Assembly: GCA_019084435.1 (NCBI GenBank) | Contig: JAHRFV010000303.1 | Span: 1 to 8,111 of the forward strand | Origin: Dethiosulfatibacter sp. | Lineage (GTDB): Bacteria > Bacillota_A > Clostridia > Tissierellales > Dethiosulfatibacteraceae | DNA: 8,111 nucleotides | Direction: 5' to 3' | Shown: positions 5,613 through 8,111 of the stretch, one piece after another | How the letters are laid out: each line of letters opens with the position of its first letter | Numbering within the stretch: the stretch's first letter is position 1 | Notes under the pieces: model-generated | Told to the model about the DNA's origin: nothing | Databases searched by the model: none | Seen by the model: the letters and a program-made list of their open reading frames with translations, nothing else | Made by a program: the position numbers and the translations under genes

Positions 5613-6346
5613 TATTTCTTCAATAATCCAATTTTTCTAAAAAATACACCTACATCATCTCTCGTTTTATCCATCAACATTTTACCGCAGCGCTCCGTCC
5701 AGGTTTCTGTGATTTTGCCCTTTGTTCGGTCTATATAGTAACTTTTGACGACCTCATCATATTCACCAATCAAACGTTCCTGTTGACTGTCATCATAAAA
5801 ATCAACTTTGCAGATTTCTTCTTGCGGGAGTCTCGGTTTTAGCTCTGGCGCGTCATCGGGATATCCCAGGCACAAAAGAAATAATGGTGCAACCATGTCT
5901 GGAAGCTCAAAGGTTTTTGATAGTTTTTCCACATTGTTTCTTATTCCACCTACAGCTACGCCACCTAGCCCCATGCTTTGTGCAGCTATAAAAGCCTTTT
6001 GCATAGCTAAGGATGCGTCTACAACAGCGACAGTGTAACATTCGGTATTGCTGAATACTTCTTTATCCACACCTTTGAAAAACTTGCTCCCTCTATGCAG
6101 ATCTGCACAAAACAATAGCACCAGAGGTGCTGTCTTAATCCACTCCTGCCCTCCTGATACGTTGAAGAGAATCTCTTTTTTCGATGGATCTCTCACTTCG
6201 ATAATCGTATAAGCCTGATAATGGCTTGAAGTCGGTGCCATCTGGGCACACTGGACAATTGTATCCACGAGCTCCCTATCTATGGGTCTATCTTGATATT
6301 TTCTGATGGATGTATGATTTAATAGCATTTTTATCGTATCGTTCAT
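5612..6346 (-). CDS. NfsA/NfrA-like NADPH nitroreductase or flavin reductase
   Basis: A 244-residue protein matching the NfsA/NfrA/Frp branch of the nitroreductase superfamily, FMN enzymes using NAD(P)H to reduce nitroaromatics, quinones, chromate or free flavin. It shows HTSIRKYQDRPID (11-23), MAPTSSHYQAYTII (37-49), GLGGVAVGGIRNN (127-138) and LCLGYPDDAPELKPRLP (158-174). The GYP..APELKPRLP segment is the branch's hallmark, where the basic residues contact FMN and NADPH. Length is normal. The ATG at 6346 has a GGAGA site 7 bases upstream. It is the first gene after the two-component pair and the 69-base gap, so it probably leads the enzyme operon. Relatives are often induced by oxidative, disulfide or electrophile stress; whether that applies here is inference. 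The family call is firm, the gene name uncertain. Confidence 0.92.
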   Translation of the reverse strand: MNDTIKMLLNHTSIRKYQDRPIDRELVDTIVQCAQMAPTSSHYQAYTIIEVRDPSKKEILFNVSGGQEWIKTAPLVLLFCADLHRGSKFFKGVDKEVFSNTECYTVAVVDASLAMQKAFIAAQSMGLGGVAVGGIRNNVEKLSKTFELPDMVAPLFLLCLGYPDDAPELKPRLPQEEICKVDFYDDSQQERLIGEYDEVVKSYYIDRTKGKITETWTERCGKMLMDKTRDDVGVFFRKIGLLKK

Positions 6347-6415
6347 TGTGTGTCTCCATTTAGTTTTGACTTTTTAGTATACTACAGATAGTTTACCACA
6401 GTGTTATCACATCTA
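6347..6415 (-). promoter_or_regulatory. Candidate promoter and direct-repeat operator ahead of the enzyme operon
   Basis: This is the only real gap between genes in the right half. On the minus strand it contains a good -10 candidate TATACT (6381-6376), with no good -35 hexamer at the usual distance. In the -35 area there are two similar heptamers, GTGATAA (6410-6404) and GTGGTAA (6399-6393), spaced 11 bases start to start. The second ends 11 bases before the -10. A weaker third match, TTGATAG (6419-6413), overlaps the kinase stop. Direct repeats at about one helical turn in place of a -35 are how OmpR/PhoB-type activators commonly bind, and such a regulator is encoded just upstream. This is inference from a short sequence. 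I saw no terminator hairpin here, so readthrough from the regulator genes remains possible. Confidence 0.35.
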
Positions 6416-7786
6416 TCAAATTTTATCCGATTCAGTGTATGGAATCGTTAGGATAAATTGACTACCTTTTCCCAAATCCGATTCAACATTTATTGCCCCA
6501 CCCAAGGCTTCAATATTTTCTTTAGCGATATAAAGTCCCAAGCCTTCTCCTGCAGCTTTATGGGTCTTCCCGCTGTAATAGCCTTCAAATATTCTTCCAA
6601 TCTCATTCTTTGCTATACCAATCCCATTATCTTCTATTTTCATAATAAGGCGGTTTTGAATTGTCTCATATCCAATAGTCACCTTACCATTGGATTCTGT
6701 AAATTTATAGGCGTTTGCCAATACATTATAGATGCTTTGACTGAGTCTATATTTATCTGTCTTTAAATAAACTTTTTTAGCTGAAAGAAGTTCCAGATTA
6801 ACAGCTTTTCTATCAAACTGAACCTTAACACCAGCCATAATCTGACTTATGAGCTGATGAATCTCAAATGTTTCGATGTTAAGAATGATCTCATCTGTTC
6901 CGACGTCAACTATGTTGCTTAAATTGGAGATTATTGCCGTCAGATTTTCAATCTGAACTTCACATGTTCTTATTTCGTCATGATTCATTTCAACAATTCC
7001 ATCGTCTATCGCTTCTAGATGGTTTTTTAATATAGTTAGTGGTGTTCTAGCTTGATGGATCAGCTCATCCACAAATTTCTTTCTTGCTTTTTGTTTGATT
7101 CTCAGTCGCGTATTAAGGACCTCGAGGCTTGTCTGAATAATTCTTATCTCTTCGATTCTCGATGCCTTCCGTTCAAAACCTTTGCCCAAATCAATGCTCG
7201 TTGCCATATCTGCAGTATCTGTCAAATCAGTGCTTAAGACTTTGCTAATTTTAGAACCTGCCAATACAATAAATGTCAAAACCAATCCAAAAGAAATAAT
7301 GCTATAAGTTATCAGTGCTGCTCTAAACATTCTCGTTCCAAATGAGTTTCCAATTGAACTATGCCTGGTGATGGTAATCTTGCCTAATAATACGCCGTTA
7401 TCAAAAACATCAAGTGTATCTGTTTCATTCGTGAAGGCCCCCATCATTCTGTTCATCATGTTGTTTCTCATCATATTATCAATTATCTCAATCCGTTCAG
7501 CCACGTCAGCCAACAAATCTAGATTGCTGTCATATAGTCTGATTCTAATTATGGGATCACTAAGATGTGATTCTAGTTGGATTTTAATCTGTTCTGTTGA
7601 GTAATTGGAATCTGTCAAGACCATTTTAGAATAGTCAATAATCTGATTAAAATGCTCTTCGTATTTTTCTTCCGTGTAGTTTACAAAATATCTGTTGATT
7701 AGAAGGCTGAATACAAATGAATTCACCACGACAGATAAGACTGCTGTCAGAATCAGAGCAATCAACCATTGTTTTCTGATGGTCAT
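6416..7786 (-). CDS. Membrane sensor histidine kinase
   Basis: A 456-residue histidine kinase. A first membrane helix (about 8-30) is followed by an extracytoplasmic sensor of about 125 residues, a second membrane helix (about 157-177) and a short HAMP-like linker. The HisKA domain carries the phosphoacceptor in ELIHQARTPLT (His244). The ATPase domain shows the N box NVLANAYKF (Asn354, Asn358), G1 EDNGIG (385-390), the F box (RIFEGYYSG) and G2 GEGLGL (413-418). The sensor holds a methionine-rich run, NMMRNNMMNRMM (104-115), which could bind Cu(I)/Ag(I) or report oxidation; that is a guess. The start is fixed by GGAGGTG seven bases before the ATG at 7786, and the ATG overlaps the response regulator stop (ATGA), so the two proteins are a cognate pair. 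The signal sensed is unknown. The enzyme operon lies immediately downstream and is the obvious candidate target. Confidence 0.94.
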   Translation of the reverse strand: MTIRKQWLIALILTAVLSVVVNSFVFSLLINRYFVNYTEEKYEEHFNQIIDYSKMVLTDSNYSTEQIKIQLESHLSDPIIRIRLYDSNLDLLADVAERIEIIDNMMRNNMMNRMMGAFTNETDTLDVFDNGVLLGKITITRHSSIGNSFGTRMFRAALITYSIISFGLVLTFIVLAGSKISKVLSTDLTDTADMATSIDLGKGFERKASRIEEIRIIQTSLEVLNTRLRIKQKARKKFVDELIHQARTPLTILKNHLEAIDDGIVEMNHDEIRTCEVQIENLTAIISNLSNIVDVGTDEIILNIETFEIHQLISQIMAGVKVQFDRKAVNLELLSAKKVYLKTDKYRLSQSIYNVLANAYKFTESNGKVTIGYETIQNRLIMKIEDNGIGIAKNEIGRIFEGYYSGKTHKAAGEGLGLYIAKENIEALGGAINVESDLGKGSQFILTIPYTESDKI

Positions 7787-8111
7787 TTTTGTTCACCTCC
7801 AAATACATAGCCTGCGCCATATTTGGTTATTAGATATTGGGGATTTCTGGAGTCTAACTCAATTTTTTGCCTTATTCTCTTTATAAAGCTATCTATGTTT
7901 CGGTCATAGCCTTCGTATGAATTGCCGAATGCAAGTTCTATTAGTTGTTCTCTAGTTAACACTTGTCCCTGATTCTTAAACATAATAAGCATGAGGTTAT
8001 ACTCTGCAGATGTCAGTAATATTTCGACATCATTCCGATATAACTTCATGCTCTGTGTGTGCAATTTTAAATCTCCACAAGTGTATATTATTTCTTGTCT
8101 GTCATGATAAA
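7783..8111 (-). CDS. OmpR/PhoB-type response regulator, C-terminal part
   Basis: This is the DNA-binding half of a response regulator; the frame is open to the right edge, so the receiver domain and start lie outside the window. About 108 residues are visible, beginning YHDRQEIIYTCGDLKL and ending YGAGYVFGGEQK. The winged-helix pattern is complete: GDLKL strand, LLTSAEYNLMLIMFKNQGQVLTREQLIELAF, then the recognition-helix segment DRNIDSFIKRIRQKIE and the wing hairpin PQYLITKYGAGYVF. A TTG at 8064 could be mistaken for a start, but the winged-helix homology continues upstream of it (GDLKLHTQSMKLYRN). Its stop overlaps the kinase ATG. It should bind tandem direct repeats as a dimer; the GTGATAA/GTGGTAA pair before the enzyme operon is a candidate site. 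Confidence 0.93.
   Translation of the reverse strand, partial: YHDRQEIIYTCGDLKLHTQSMKLYRNDVEILLTSAEYNLMLIMFKNQGQVLTREQLIELAFGNSYEGYDRNIDSFIKRIRQKIELDSRNPQYLITKYGAGYVFGGEQK
7794..7800 (-). promoter_or_regulatory. Ribosome binding site of the histidine kinase
   Basis: The minus strand reads GGAGGTG seven bases before the ATG at 7786. It is embedded in the last codons of the response regulator (Gly-Gly-Glu), so translation of the two genes is likely coupled. Confidence 0.75.

Noticed and set aside
6376..6405. CopY/BlaI-type operator (TACANNTGTA) before the NfsA-like gene
   Set aside because: CTACAGATAGT resembles only half of such a site; the second half is missing and no CopY-type repressor is present.

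Overview
The window looks like a moderately AT-rich, low-GC Gram-positive chromosome, most likely Bacillota of the Clostridia/Tissierellia kind. The reasons are strong GGAGG-type ribosome binding sites, tight gene packing with ATGA start/stop overlaps, and the protein families present. This placement is inferred from style, not from a marker gene.

Right part (about 3540-8111, all minus strand, read right to left). An OmpR-type response regulator (3' part only) overlaps a membrane histidine kinase. After a 69-base gap with a possible promoter and direct-repeat operator come an NfsA/NfrA-like flavin reductase, a second nitroreductase-fold protein, an M20 dipeptidase of the carnosinase-like kind, an M20D amidohydrolase of the PM20D2/AbgB kind and the start of a TM1586-type nitroreductase. 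Spacing is 13 bases or less, or an overlap, so these five genes read as one translationally coupled operon. A plausible theme is sensing a stress or an unusual dipeptide or N-acyl amino acid, with flavin-dependent reduction and hydrolysis; the substrate cannot be read from the sequence.

Left part (1-about 3550). This is the unusual region. A second, diverged set of the same genes (nitroreductase tail, amidohydrolase, TM1586-type nitroreductase; about 84-91% identical in protein) sits head to head with the first, making an inverted repeat with arms of about 1.6 kb and a 90-base loop. The two TM1586-type genes run into each other and both lack their C-terminal parts. At the far left the second set folds back on itself: bases 1-82 are the exact reverse complement of 247-328. 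Both fold-back junctions show only short microhomology (CAAAG at 247-251, a T-run at 1942-1946), and no transposase or recombinase is present.

The two fold-backs are best explained either by an in vitro or assembly chimera (the inverted type typical of multiple displacement amplification) or by template switching during replication in the cell. Beneath them lies what I think is a real biological point: the organism, or a close relative, carries two paralogous copies of the flavoreductase/M20 cluster, one of which has lost the dipeptidase gene. I did not find a convincing new defence or mobile system here.
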